A stretch of 35,720 nucleotides of DNA from Gammaproteobacteria bacterium. GTDB taxonomy: Bacteria > Pseudomonadota > Gammaproteobacteria > Xanthomonadales > Wenzhouxiangellaceae. Under the pieces are notes generated by a model. That model saw only the letters and a list, made by a program, of their open reading frames with translations. It was not told where the DNA came from and ran no database searches. The DNA lies in assembly GCA_009908385.1 (NCBI GenBank), contig JAAAPE010000068.1, positions 1 through 35,720 of the forward strand, written 5' to 3'. The translations under genes were made by a program, and so were the position numbers. Positions 16,736-24,547 of the stretch are shown one piece after another; within the stretch, counting starts at the first letter, position 1; each line of letters starts with the position of its first letter.

Positions 16736-18451
16736 TTGAACCATTTTGCTTTTCGCACGGCAGCCGTTCTGCTTGCGCTCACCGCAATTGGTTGCGCGTC
16801 CAACATAGCTCGCACCAGCCTTGACGAACCCAGGTATTTTCCCGACGAGATGGGGATCGTCGCCCTGCAGGTGGTTTCCAACGCTTCGCGGCTAGCGCCG
16901 AGGCTTGATCGCTGGGGAGGCGTGCAGCTTGAAGATCTAGACGATGACGAGACCGAGTACTACCTGCACAGGGTCAGAAGAGGGCTGGTAGACAGCGATT
17001 TCTTTCTGGGGGCGTTGCCGCCGGGGCAGTACAGGCTGAAGGCTTTGGTCGCCGGGACTCAGTTCGGCGAAACCTTCTACGCGTTGAGAGCGCCCTTGCC
17101 CGAGCCCCTCGGGACCTTCACCACAGGCAATGACAAGCTGACCGATCTCGGTACGCTGGCTTTCCAGCCGCTTGGACCGCTGCCGACCGAGGTCGACGTC
17201 ACCGAAGACGATTCCGAGCCCATTCTCTTGCCTTTCTCGGTCGCGAGGGTTCGCGGCGAGGGCGATTTCCATGAACTTGTATCCGAGCTGTATCCTCGGA
17301 TCTCGGCAAGCATCGATGCGGGAGATCGCCTCGGCTGGAGCCAATTAGCGGAGTCGGACAAGGAGATGGCGGACGCGATCAAGCGCCATATCGCCCCCGG
17401 GCCCGCCCATCGGACCAGCCAGGGCGTACCCGTGCTGCCGTCCCGCTTGGGCCAGATCTACTGGTTCGATTCCAGCGCCGGGACTTGGCAGAGATCGGAT
17501 ACCGGCGTGAACCACATGATCGACTACGTCGCCACGACGCCGGCCGGTGGCCTGCTTGCCGTGGGGGAGCGTGGCGTCGTGCTCGAAAGCGAGCGCTGGG
17601 ACGCCGCGTGGCGCAGGCTGAAGGGTCCGGGTCCGACGCACGAAATCGCCTGGGCCCATGTTCATCCTTCGGGCGAGATATTTCTTTTGACCAGGACCTT
17701 CGACTTCATTCACTTGCTTCGCTCAAGGCCGGGTTCCACTTTCTGGGAGCCGATACACCGTTTCGAGGTGAACTACATCTGGCGACACAAGGGCAGGCAG
17801 GTGGCATCCGCCCGCGTTGAGGCGGACAAGCTGATCGTGCTCGCCAATGGTCGTTACCACGAGTTCGATCTCGACGGAGAGCTGCTGGAACGGCATCGCT
17901 CCCGCCGGTTCCTGGATATCGCGAGACAGGCCAATGGCTACCTGGTGATCGAAGGCGATGTTTCTTCAGTGGACCCGCGCTACAGCACCGATGGCGGCCT
18001 CGACTGGATAGCGGCCCATGAAGTCACCGATGAAGAGTCCTGGGTCGTGCAGGAAAGTGGAATGATATATGTGGACGAAAAAAGCGGTGAATGGACGGTG
18101 GCCAACAAGCCGCAGATAAAGGGTGATTTCTGGCTCCGGAAGCACTTTCCTCACGAACCGCGTTTGAGGAGGAAACATCGCTGGTCCCGGCAAGTCGAGT
18201 GGCACGCGATTCTCCCGGAAGGCTGCGAAGAGATCGATCCCGTATTGTCGGGCAGGGGCAGGATTTTCGTGCGCTGCTTCGACGGTCGCGTGATGTCGAC
18301 CCGTGCAGATGGAGACGAGTGGTCACTGGAAATCGACACACTGCCTCGCTCGACCACCGGCAAGACCCTGGAGAGCGGTCACCGTGGGGAAGCGGAGTTC
18401 ACGACCGGGACCGTCACAACCGTTTATATCCCGGTTTTCCTGCCCTTTTAG
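16736..18451 (+). CDS. Lipoprotein with a propeller-like (BNR/sialidase-type) architecture
   Basis: The protein has 571 aa with a TTG start at 16736 after AAGGAA. The signal peptide ends in a lipobox (LTAIGC), so Cys20 should be lipidated. Residues about 40-130 form a beta-rich domain (LPPGQYRLKALVAG). The remainder repeats short strand patterns with Trp and Asp (IYWFDSSAGTWQRSD, YSTDGGLDWIAAHE, STRADGDEWSLEI), as in BNR-type beta-propellers. No Asp-box is perfect and no catalytic residue is recognisable. It probably sits at the outer membrane. The 200 bp between the palindromic element and this start shows no gene. Function unknown. Confidence 0.65.
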   Translation: MNHFAFRTAAVLLALTAIGCASNIARTSLDEPRYFPDEMGIVALQVVSNASRLAPRLDRWGGVQLEDLDDDETEYYLHRVRRGLVDSDFFLGALPPGQYRLKALVAGTQFGETFYALRAPLPEPLGTFTTGNDKLTDLGTLAFQPLGPLPTEVDVTEDDSEPILLPFSVARVRGEGDFHELVSELYPRISASIDAGDRLGWSQLAESDKEMADAIKRHIAPGPAHRTSQGVPVLPSRLGQIYWFDSSAGTWQRSDTGVNHMIDYVATTPAGGLLAVGERGVVLESERWDAAWRRLKGPGPTHEIAWAHVHPSGEIFLLTRTFDFIHLLRSRPGSTFWEPIHRFEVNYIWRHKGRQVASARVEADKLIVLANGRYHEFDLDGELLERHRSRRFLDIARQANGYLVIEGDVSSVDPRYSTDGGLDWIAAHEVTDEESWVVQESGMIYVDEKSGEWTVANKPQIKGDFWLRKHFPHEPRLRRKHRWSRQVEWHAILPEGCEEIDPVLSGRGRIFVRCFDGRVMSTRADGDEWSLEIDTLPRSTTGKTLESGHRGEAEFTTGTVTTVYIPVFLPF

Positions 18452-18681
18452 TGAAGTAAGGAATTCATCCGCGACAGGAGTTTCTTCGGCTTGTCCGGAC
18501 GAAACATCCGCTTGTGCTCTGGCCCGATGTTCATGCCCGTTCTCGAAGGCCGGCCGAAGCAAAGTGCCTTGGTCGAGACTTGCACATTCCTGGTCAACGC
18601 GTCAGGTGCTAACCTGTTTCCTCGTCGCTCCGGGCAGTCGCCCTGGCGCGGCGCTTTGCAGGTCACGAAGAGGAATGGCAG

Positions 18682-19932
18682 GTGAGCGATACGCGAGTAG
18701 GCATTGACGCCATGGCGTTCCGCGGTCCCGAGTGCTATGTCGACATGGAGGACCTGGCGCGGGCGCGGGGCGTGCCCCCCGAGAAATTCACGCAGGGCAT
18801 CGGGCAGCGGCAGATGGCCGTGGTCACGCCCTGCGAGGACACGGTCACGATGGCCACGCTCGCCGGTCGGGAAGCGCTCGATGCATTCGACATCGACCCG
18901 GACGAGATCGGCACGCTGATCGTCGGGACCGAAACGGGGGTCGATCACAGCAAACCGGTGGCAGTCTACGTGCACGAGCTGCTGGGCCTGCCCGCCACCT
19001 GCCGGACCTTTGAGACCAAGCACGCGTGTTACGGGGCGATGGCCGGACTGACCTCGGCTTCGGACTGGATCCTGGCCGGTCGAGCGCGCGGTCGCAAGGC
19101 GCTGATCATTGCCTCGGACATCGCGCGCTACGGTGTCGGGACGCCCGGCGAGCCAACGCAGGGCGCCGGGGCCGTGGCCATGGTGGTTTCGTCGAAACCC
19201 AGGTTGTTCGCCTTCGACACCTCGATCGAAGGCGACTACACCCGGCAGGTCATGGATTTCTGGCGCCCCCTGTATTCGAAGTACGCCTTTGCTGACGGCC
19301 ACTACTCGATCCAGTGCTACCTCGATGCGCTCGAGGCCTGCTGGGAGGACGCCGTGCGCACGGCCGGCGGCAGCCACGAGGCCTTCGCGCTCTCCGAGCT
19401 CGACGCCTGTTTCTACCACGTGCCGTTTTCGAGCATGGCGAAGAAGGCCCATCACCGGCACTGGGAAGTCGAGCTGGGGCGGCGCGTCGAACGCGACGCA
19501 CCGGAGTCGGGCGAGATCGCAACGAGCTACCGCCGGCTGGTCGAGCCCTGGCTTTCGCTCAACGCGGTGGTCGGGAACATCTACACCGGCTCGCTGTTTC
19601 TCTGCATGGTCGACTACCTGCGGAGAATTTCGAGCGAACGGGAGGGCCGGCCGGTCAGCCTGTTCTCCTACGGCAGCGGTTGCGGCGCGGCGTTGTCGGT
19701 CGCGCATGTGAGCGACGGGGCCTCGGCGTTCAAGGAGGCGGTCGATCCTGGCGAGCACCTTTCCGGCCGCCGGCGCCTCGGCATCGAGGAATACGAGCAG
19801 ATCACCCGCGCCGCCGAGTCGGCCGATCAGAACGAGGCGGGCGAGGCGGATCCGTCGCGTTGGGGGCTGGCTGGCAACCTGTATTACGTCGGCACGGTGG
19901 ATCACCAGCGGCGCTATGCGCATCTCGGCTGA
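18682..19932 (+). CDS. Hydroxymethylglutaryl-CoA synthase family protein
   Basis: The protein has 416 aa with a GTG start at 18682 after AAGAGGAA. It is a thiolase-fold condensing enzyme with the HMG-CoA synthase triad: Glu84 in GTETGVDHSK, nucleophile Cys116 in FETKHACYGA, and His246 in FYHVPFSSMAKKAH. The reaction condenses acetyl-CoA with acetoacetyl-CoA, or in polyketide pathways acetyl-ACP with a beta-ketoacyl chain for beta-branching. No mevalonate or polyketide gene is adjacent. The downstream neighbours are a mini 2OG oxygenase and an alpha/beta-hydrolase. The length is a little above typical bacterial MvaS and close to the beta-branching type, so the subtype is left open. Confidence 0.88.
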   Translation: MSDTRVGIDAMAFRGPECYVDMEDLARARGVPPEKFTQGIGQRQMAVVTPCEDTVTMATLAGREALDAFDIDPDEIGTLIVGTETGVDHSKPVAVYVHELLGLPATCRTFETKHACYGAMAGLTSASDWILAGRARGRKALIIASDIARYGVGTPGEPTQGAGAVAMVVSSKPRLFAFDTSIEGDYTRQVMDFWRPLYSKYAFADGHYSIQCYLDALEACWEDAVRTAGGSHEAFALSELDACFYHVPFSSMAKKAHHRHWEVELGRRVERDAPESGEIATSYRRLVEPWLSLNAVVGNIYTGSLFLCMVDYLRRISSEREGRPVSLFSYGSGCGAALSVAHVSDGASAFKEAVDPGEHLSGRRRLGIEEYEQITRAAESADQNEAGEADPSRWGLAGNLYYVGTVDHQRRYAHLG

Positions 19933-19999
19933 GCCCGCCTTTCATTCTGTCGACGTGTCGCCCACAATGGGGCATTGCCGCATTCACCGATCGGCCGCC

Positions 20000-20305
20000 A
20001 TGTCTTCGAAGGTCAAGAATCGCGTTCTGTTCCAGTCCAGGCGCCTGAGCATCTACCTGGTCCGTTATTCGGCGGGGCATCGGATCGTGCCGCACGTCGA
20101 CATGGTCGCCGAAGGCCGCCTGTACAAGCTCAATTGCGTGCTGGTCAAGCCCCGGGCCGGCGGCGAGTTCGTCTGCGAAAGGAACATCTTCAACCTGCTC
20201 GGGCGGATCATCCTGTTCCGGCCGGACCTCTATCGGCACCGTGTATCGCGGATCGAGCGCGGAAATCGGTGGCTTCTGAGTTTCGCATTGACGCGCGGCG
20301 CTTGA
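20000..20305 (+). CDS. Very short 2OG-Fe(II) oxygenase-like protein
   Basis: The protein has 101 aa with ATG at 20000. The frame is open upstream to 19916, overlapping the synthase gene, but family-like sequence begins at SSKVKNRVLFQSRRL. The iron-ligand pattern of the cupin-type 2OG dioxygenases is recognisable: HVD (first His and Asp), a distal His in DLYRHRVSRI, and an Arg in GNRWLLSF that could bind 2-oxoglutarate. The core strands GGEFVCERNIF and IILFRPDLY fit the double-stranded beta-helix. It is about half the usual length, a compact version I have seen annotated in Proteobacteria. Substrate unknown. No clear ribosome site; possibly translated after the synthase. Confidence 0.65.
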   Translation: MSSKVKNRVLFQSRRLSIYLVRYSAGHRIVPHVDMVAEGRLYKLNCVLVKPRAGGEFVCERNIFNLLGRIILFRPDLYRHRVSRIERGNRWLLSFALTRGA

Positions 20306-20397
20306 AGGACTGCGATGTTCCCTGGCCGTGACAGGCACTCGCTTTCCGACCCTGCGCACGAGCCTACCGCGGACCGAGCGCGAAGCGCGGCCGGCCA

Positions 20398-21246
20398 ATG
20401 AACCAGCGCGTCGTCAACAACGTCCGGCTGAATGTCGTCGAATCGGGTGAAGCACCGGGAACGCTGGTCCTTCTCCACGGCCTGCTGTTCTCTCACCGCA
20501 TGTTCGACGCGCAGGTCCGCGCGCTCGAATCCCGGTTCTGTTGCGTCCGGATGGACTTTCGCGGGCAGGGCGGCAGCGAGGTGACGCCGAGCGGCTACCA
20601 CCTGGATACGCTGGCCGAGGATGCGATCGCCCTGATCGAGCAGCTCGATCGCGGACGGGTCCACCTGCTCGGATTCTCGATGGGCGGAATGGTCGCGCAG
20701 CGTGTGGCGCTCAAGCGTCCCGAACTGCTCCATTCCCTGGTGCTCATGAACACATCGGCGGAGCCGGAACCGAAGCGCAAGCGACCGCGCTTCGCGCTGC
20801 TGAACCTGGCAGCACGGTTCCTGGGGCTGGAATCCGTGGCTCCGAGGATCCTGCCGCTGCTGTTTTCCGACCGTTTCATCGAGGACCCGGCCTGTCGCGA
20901 GGAGCGCGACCGGTGGCTCGCGATGGTGACGGCCAACGATCGAATCGGCGTGAGCCGCGCGGTGCGCGGGGTGGTATCGCGCAAGTCGATCCTGGATCGC
21001 ATTCACCGAATCGCTCTGCCGACGCTGATCATTGCCGCGGACCAGGATCGCGCCACGCCGCCGGACCGGGCTCGCCGCATGCAGGAGCGAATCGGCGGCT
21101 CGAAGCTGGTCATGATCGAGGGCAGCGGCCACATGACCACGGCGGAGCGGCCTGACGAAGTCAACCGCCTGCTCGCAGCCTTTCTCGCCTCGGTCGCCGG
21201 TGCCGTCGACTCATCGGCGGCGAACACGCACGGCGGCGTGCTTTGA
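20398..21246 (+). CDS. Alpha/beta-hydrolase
   Basis: The protein has 282 aa starting at ATG 20398. It has the classical order: oxyanion motif LLHGLLF, DFRGQGGSE, nucleophile elbow GFSMGG (Ser94), a cap region of about 70 aa, acid residue in AADQDRATPP, and His in EGSGHMTT. All three catalytic residues are present. There is no signal peptide, so it is cytoplasmic. The layout resembles the esterase/lactonase group (3-oxoadipate enol-lactonase-like), but nothing fixes the substrate. It lies 92 bp after the mini oxygenase on the same strand. Unlike the hydrolase at 2883-3815, it is intact. Confidence 0.85.
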   Translation: MNQRVVNNVRLNVVESGEAPGTLVLLHGLLFSHRMFDAQVRALESRFCCVRMDFRGQGGSEVTPSGYHLDTLAEDAIALIEQLDRGRVHLLGFSMGGMVAQRVALKRPELLHSLVLMNTSAEPEPKRKRPRFALLNLAARFLGLESVAPRILPLLFSDRFIEDPACREERDRWLAMVTANDRIGVSRAVRGVVSRKSILDRIHRIALPTLIIAADQDRATPPDRARRMQERIGGSKLVMIEGSGHMTTAERPDEVNRLLAAFLASVAGAVDSSAANTHGGVL

Positions 21247-21373
21247 CTTGCCGATAGCGCGGTTCTAGACTGCTGAAAAGCCGGATCGGAGCGCCCATCG
21301 AGACGCTCCGGGCCCGGGGTCGGCGGGGACCCGCCGGATTGCAGCCGTTGTGGGGAGCCCGGGAGACTCGCCG

Positions 21374-21844
21374 ATGAAACTGACCGAACGCTTCGAGGCC
21401 GGTACCTGGGTGCGGGCCGCCTTCTGCTCCGAAGCCAATTTCTCGCACTGGGCCGATCCTCGCGGTACCGAGCTCGAAGTGTCCCGGATCCTGTATCCCG
21501 CCCCGAGGAGCCGGCACTTCGAGATGATCGGCGGCATCTTCCACAGCGGTGATCACTTCTACCTCCAGGTGATCGAGGGTCCGGTGGAAAGCGTCGAGTG
21601 GTACCTCGAGCGGGCCGAAGACGACGTGCGCCACGCCAAATTCAGACTGATCACGGCGGACGCTGCCGAAACCCGGCGCTTTGAACCCGGAACGCTCCGC
21701 TACGTCGGGGGATATGCGCAGCTTCACGCGCTTCAGGTCGCCCACGGGCTCGATTCCTTCAATCCCTATCGATATACCGCGGAGATGATCGAAGACTTCG
21801 TCGCCCTGGCCGACGAACAGGATTCTGCTCGTGCCTCTCGGTAG
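21374..21844 (+). CDS. BLUF-like protein with substituted flavin-site residues
   Basis: The protein has 156 aa with ATG at 21374 after GGGAG. It has the BLUF (blue-light sensing using FAD) fold pattern: a first strand WVRAAFCSEA, a spacer, then MIGGIFHSGDHFYLQVIEGP, the helix VESVEWYLERAEDDVRHAKF, and a last strand FRLI. The conserved Gln of the Q-V-L-E-G motif is kept (Q65). By eye the photochemical Tyr of the first strand (usual Y-V-S) is Phe17, and the Asn before the G-I-T-G strand is not obvious. A Y-to-F change abolishes the normal photocycle in studied BLUF proteins, so this may be a light-insensitive or non-flavin derivative. No output domain is fused. Confidence 0.65.
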   Translation: MKLTERFEAGTWVRAAFCSEANFSHWADPRGTELEVSRILYPAPRSRHFEMIGGIFHSGDHFYLQVIEGPVESVEWYLERAEDDVRHAKFRLITADAAETRRFEPGTLRYVGGYAQLHALQVAHGLDSFNPYRYTAEMIEDFVALADEQDSARASR

Positions 21845-22026
21845 GAGATTGCTTACCTCCCACTTGCGTGTTCGACGCCATCGGCGGCCACTGGCCCCTG
21901 TATCGTCCCGATCGCTTGCAACAGGTTCCGATCTTCTCCTACGGTGAAGGATGACCTGCCGGACAGTCGGTGTCAGCGTGTCGCCGACCGGTATTCAATG
22001 CACAGCAGGCAACGACGGAGGTCACC

Positions 22027-22347
22027 ATGAAGAACCGTTCGCAAAGGAATGGCCCAGAAACAGCGGTCAACAGCCAGCTTCCGCCGACCGACGAAGTGCT
22101 CGAGTTGCTGGATGCCGACATGGACCACCAGCGGCGCGAAGACGAATTGGAGGACGCGGTTGATGCGGCCATCCAGCCGACCGAAGAAGAAGTCCAGCGC
22201 TACGACAAGGCCCGTTGGCGGATCTTCGAAAAGTTGGGTATCGCGGAAGAAGTCCGGGACTTGCTCTCGGTCGAGCAAGCGATCGATCAGCGAGTCAGGG
22301 CGGCCATTGATGAACTGAACGCGCACAGGCAACGCAAAGGAGGCTGA
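22027..22347 (+). CDS. Small acidic coiled-coil protein
   Basis: The protein has 106 aa with ATG at 22027 after a strong GGAGG. It is almost entirely charged helix (LELLDADMDHQRREDELEDA, PTEEEVQRYDKARWRIFEKL, AIDQRVRAAIDELNAHRQRK) with no hydrophobic segment and no Cys. The next gene starts two bases after this stop, and its AGGAGG ribosome site lies inside this gene's end, so the pair is one transcript with coupled translation. No family recognised. Confidence 0.7.
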   Translation: MKNRSQRNGPETAVNSQLPPTDEVLELLDADMDHQRREDELEDAVDAAIQPTEEEVQRYDKARWRIFEKLGIAEEVRDLLSVEQAIDQRVRAAIDELNAHRQRKGG

Positions 22348-22348
22348 C

Positions 22349-22954
22349 ATGGCAAGCGCACAGATGTGGTGGGGTCGAGCCACGAGAACGGGCGACTGGC
22401 TCGATCTGGATGCGGAATGGTGGCAGCCGCCGGGCGTCGTGTTGAGAGGCAAGCACGGCCACGCCGTGCTTGATGCCGGCGCCGTGACGCACTACCCCAA
22501 CGCCACCAGCACATGGCGTCTGAAGAGCCAGTACTACCTGTCGCCGCAGCGCATGCCCCACGACGGTTGCGAGTTCATCTCCAGCCCGAACGCCGTGATC
22601 AGCGGGTCGCTCGAGGCCCGCACCGACAAGACGCGGATCTTCGACAAGCCGTCGGCCAAGTGCGATCTGATTCTCAAGCAGCTGGCCTACGACGGGAATG
22701 GTCGGCGGTTCGCGGAGACGCAGCGGACGGTTCGCCTCGCGGGCATTACCAACAACGGCAGTGCCCGCGACAGCGGCAAGACCGGGAGCTTCGGTTTCGA
22801 CCCCTTCAAGTTCATCCTCGATCGTGATGACACGCTCCGGATCGATCTGGTCGCCAAGCTGAAGATGTTCTGGGAGGGCGGCACGCTGCATTTCTCCGAG
22901 TTCGGCCCGGACTTCGCCATGGAACTGCCGCAATGGCAGATTACGTCGATCTAG
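22349..22954 (+). CDS. Hypothetical beta-rich cytoplasmic protein
   Basis: The protein has 201 aa with ATG at 22349, preceded by AAGGAGG. There is no signal peptide or membrane helix. It is Trp-rich at the N-terminus (MWWGRATRTGDWLDLDAEWW) and beta-rich throughout, with a Cys in HDGCEF and another in SAKCDL, and a last segment LHFSEFGPDFAMELPQWQI. I recognise no domain. It is coupled to the preceding coiled-coil gene and probably acts with it. Confidence 0.65.
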   Translation: MASAQMWWGRATRTGDWLDLDAEWWQPPGVVLRGKHGHAVLDAGAVTHYPNATSTWRLKSQYYLSPQRMPHDGCEFISSPNAVISGSLEARTDKTRIFDKPSAKCDLILKQLAYDGNGRRFAETQRTVRLAGITNNGSARDSGKTGSFGFDPFKFILDRDDTLRIDLVAKLKMFWEGGTLHFSEFGPDFAMELPQWQITSI

Positions 22955-22981
22955 CGAGCAGGGCGCTCGACGGTTCATCGC

Positions 22982-23016
22982 GTCGTCATCGCCTCGCACT
23001 TCGATGTGCGTGGCGA
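22982..23016. terminator. Hairpin between convergent genes
   Basis: CGCCTCGCAC and GTGCGTGGCG pair at 9 of 10 positions around a short TTCGAT loop, with CGTC/GACG adding to the base of the stem. It sits between the stops at 22954 and 23061 and could end transcription from both sides. No T-tract. Confidence 0.45.
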
Positions 23017-23060
23017 CGGTGGATGATTGACGTGCTGACCGGGACCGGGAAAGCGGGCTG

Positions 23061-23378
23061 TCAGAACTTGTGTGGCCTGAGGATCTCCACCTCTTCCAGG
23101 TACGTGATGCCCGAGTAGTTCTCGAAGAACTGCTCCGCCACCTCGTCGGCGATCCGGTTGGCGGCTTGCTTGTCGCCGGTGATCACTTCGATCTTGACGT
23201 TGCTGAATTCGTCGATCACGGCGGCACGGTTGGTCGAGCGGACCCCGCGGCTGCCCATGCCGCCCGCCGGTGTGATCGTGTACCCGGTGGCGCCGGCTGC
23301 CTCGATGAGTTTCGTCACCTTCGCCAGGATCAGTTTCTCGGTGATGATGACGACCTTGGTTGCCTTGTAGTGACTCAT
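23061..23378 (-). CDS. sbtB: SbtB-type PII-like regulator
   Basis: The protein has 105 aa with ATG at 23378 after GGAGGAACG. It has the ferredoxin-like PII fold (KVVIITEKLILAKVTKLIEA, GATGYTITPAGG, VKIEVITGD, FFENYSGITYLEEVEIL). The T-loop GGMGSRGVRST matches SbtB proteins (G-GSR-VRS), not GlnB: the uridylylated Tyr is absent. Cyanobacterial SbtB trimers bind cAMP and adenine nucleotides and plug the bicarbonate transporter SbtA. Here the gene directly follows sbtA (65-bp gap), which supports the same partnership. The C-terminal Cys-Gly-Pro redox loop of many cyanobacterial SbtBs is missing; the protein ends RPHKF. Confidence 0.85.
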   Translation of the reverse strand: MSHYKATKVVIITEKLILAKVTKLIEAAGATGYTITPAGGMGSRGVRSTNRAAVIDEFSNVKIEVITGDKQAANRIADEVAEQFFENYSGITYLEEVEILRPHKF

Positions 23379-23443
23379 TGTTCGTTCCTCCACCGCGCGG
23401 TCGCGCGGTCATTGCGATTCGTGACCGGTTCGTTCGCCGGCTG

Positions 23444-24451
23444 TCACAGTCCGAAGACGGCCTCGGCCAGCGCGATGTACAAGGGTATGCCCACGGCGAT
23501 GGCGACCGGCGTGCCGACGCTGGTCGACGAGCCGATGTAGGCCGAGGGATTGGCCGACGGGATCGCCGCGCGCAGGGTCGGCGGGCCGGAGATGTCGGAG
23601 CTCGATCCGGCGATCACCGCCAGCAGGATCACGCCACCCGGGCTGAAGCCGGTCAGCACGTGCGCGATGTAGCCCAGGCCGAATGCGATCAGGCCGTGCG
23701 CCAGCGGCGCGATGGCGCTGTAGACGACGTACCAGTGCGCGACCCGGCGCAGTTCGTTGAGACGGTTCCAGGCCTCGATCCCCATGGTCAGCATCAGGAT
23801 GGACAGGAAGCCGCGGAACAGCGGGTCGTAGAAGCCCTCGAACACGCGCTCGGGGCGAGTGAGCAGGCCGAGCACGAGCCCGAGCAGCAACGCCGAGAGG
23901 GCCGAGCCCCTCAGGCTCTCGGCGATGATCGCGGCCGGCCGCACGCGCTCGCGTTCGCCGCCCTTCTGCCTGGCGAGATGGATATTGGCCAGCAGGATGG
24001 CGACGATCAGGGCCGGGATGTCCATGAACGGATAGAGCGCCGGTACCCAGGCCTCGTAGAAGACATCCTGCTCTTCCAGCATGACGATCGCCGCGGCCAG
24101 CGTGGACGCGCTCACCGCGCCGAACAATCCGGCGGTGGCGATGCCGTCCTCGGTGCGAACGCCGGGCAGCGCGGCCAGCGTGTAGCGCCCGACGATCACG
24201 ATCGCGCAGCCCAGCACCACCGCGATGGCCGCCGGTAGCAGCATCTCGCCCAGATTCGCGTCGCGGATTTCCATGCCGCCCTCCAGGCCGATGCGCATGA
24301 GCAGCATGAAGACGCAGAACTTGTAGATCGCATCGGGAATCTGCAGCTTGCTGCCGGCGGCGGCGAGCGCAATGCCCCCGATCAGGAACGCCAGCGAGGG
24401 CGACTGGAACTGCGTGAGCAGTCGGCTGAGGAAGTCGATCAACAGGTCCAT
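23444..24451 (-). CDS. sbtA: SbtA-family sodium-dependent bicarbonate permease
   Basis: The protein has 335 aa with ATG at 24451 (MDLLIDFLSRLLTQFQSPSL). A start at 24490 is possible but its extra 13 residues are unlike the family. About ten hydrophobic helices are arranged as two halves. Family signatures are present: FQSPSLAFLIGGIALA, DAIYKFCVFMLLMRIGLEGG, and a late segment SSSDISGPPTLRAAIPSANP followed by YIGSSTSVGTPVAIAVGIPL. The best-studied relative is the cyanobacterial high-affinity Na+/HCO3- symporter SbtA. The adjacent PII-like SbtB and the divergent LysR gene support regulated inorganic-carbon or related anion uptake at the inner membrane. Substrate specificity in heterotrophs is less certain. 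Confidence 0.87.
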   Translation of the reverse strand: MDLLIDFLSRLLTQFQSPSLAFLIGGIALAAAGSKLQIPDAIYKFCVFMLLMRIGLEGGMEIRDANLGEMLLPAAIAVVLGCAIVIVGRYTLAALPGVRTEDGIATAGLFGAVSASTLAAAIVMLEEQDVFYEAWVPALYPFMDIPALIVAILLANIHLARQKGGERERVRPAAIIAESLRGSALSALLLGLVLGLLTRPERVFEGFYDPLFRGFLSILMLTMGIEAWNRLNELRRVAHWYVVYSAIAPLAHGLIAFGLGYIAHVLTGFSPGGVILLAVIAGSSSDISGPPTLRAAIPSANPSAYIGSSTSVGTPVAIAVGIPLYIALAEAVFGL

Positions 24452-24491
24452 GGTTATTCGGTTTCGGCGGCCTTGGGTTCGGTCACGCATC

Positions 24492-24519
24492 TTGCCTATC
24501 CGGATGTATTCAGTAAAAT
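24492..24519 (+). promoter_or_regulatory. Putative lysR promoter in an AT-rich divergent region
   Basis: TTGCCT (24492-24497), a 16-bp spacer and TAAAAT (24514-24519) would start transcription near 24526, about 22 nt before the lysR ATG. An AATAG-N11-CTATT dyad (24517-24521 and 24533-24537) overlaps the predicted start and could be a LysR operator that also controls divergent sbtA. Confidence 0.45.
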
Positions 24520-24547
24520 AGATTTTTATTGACTATTCGTTCTGTTT

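Noticed and set aside
17461..17480. Sequence resembling a tRNA T-loop (GGTTCGATTCC)
   Set aside because: It lies within the lipoprotein coding frame and lacks matching acceptor and anticodon stems.
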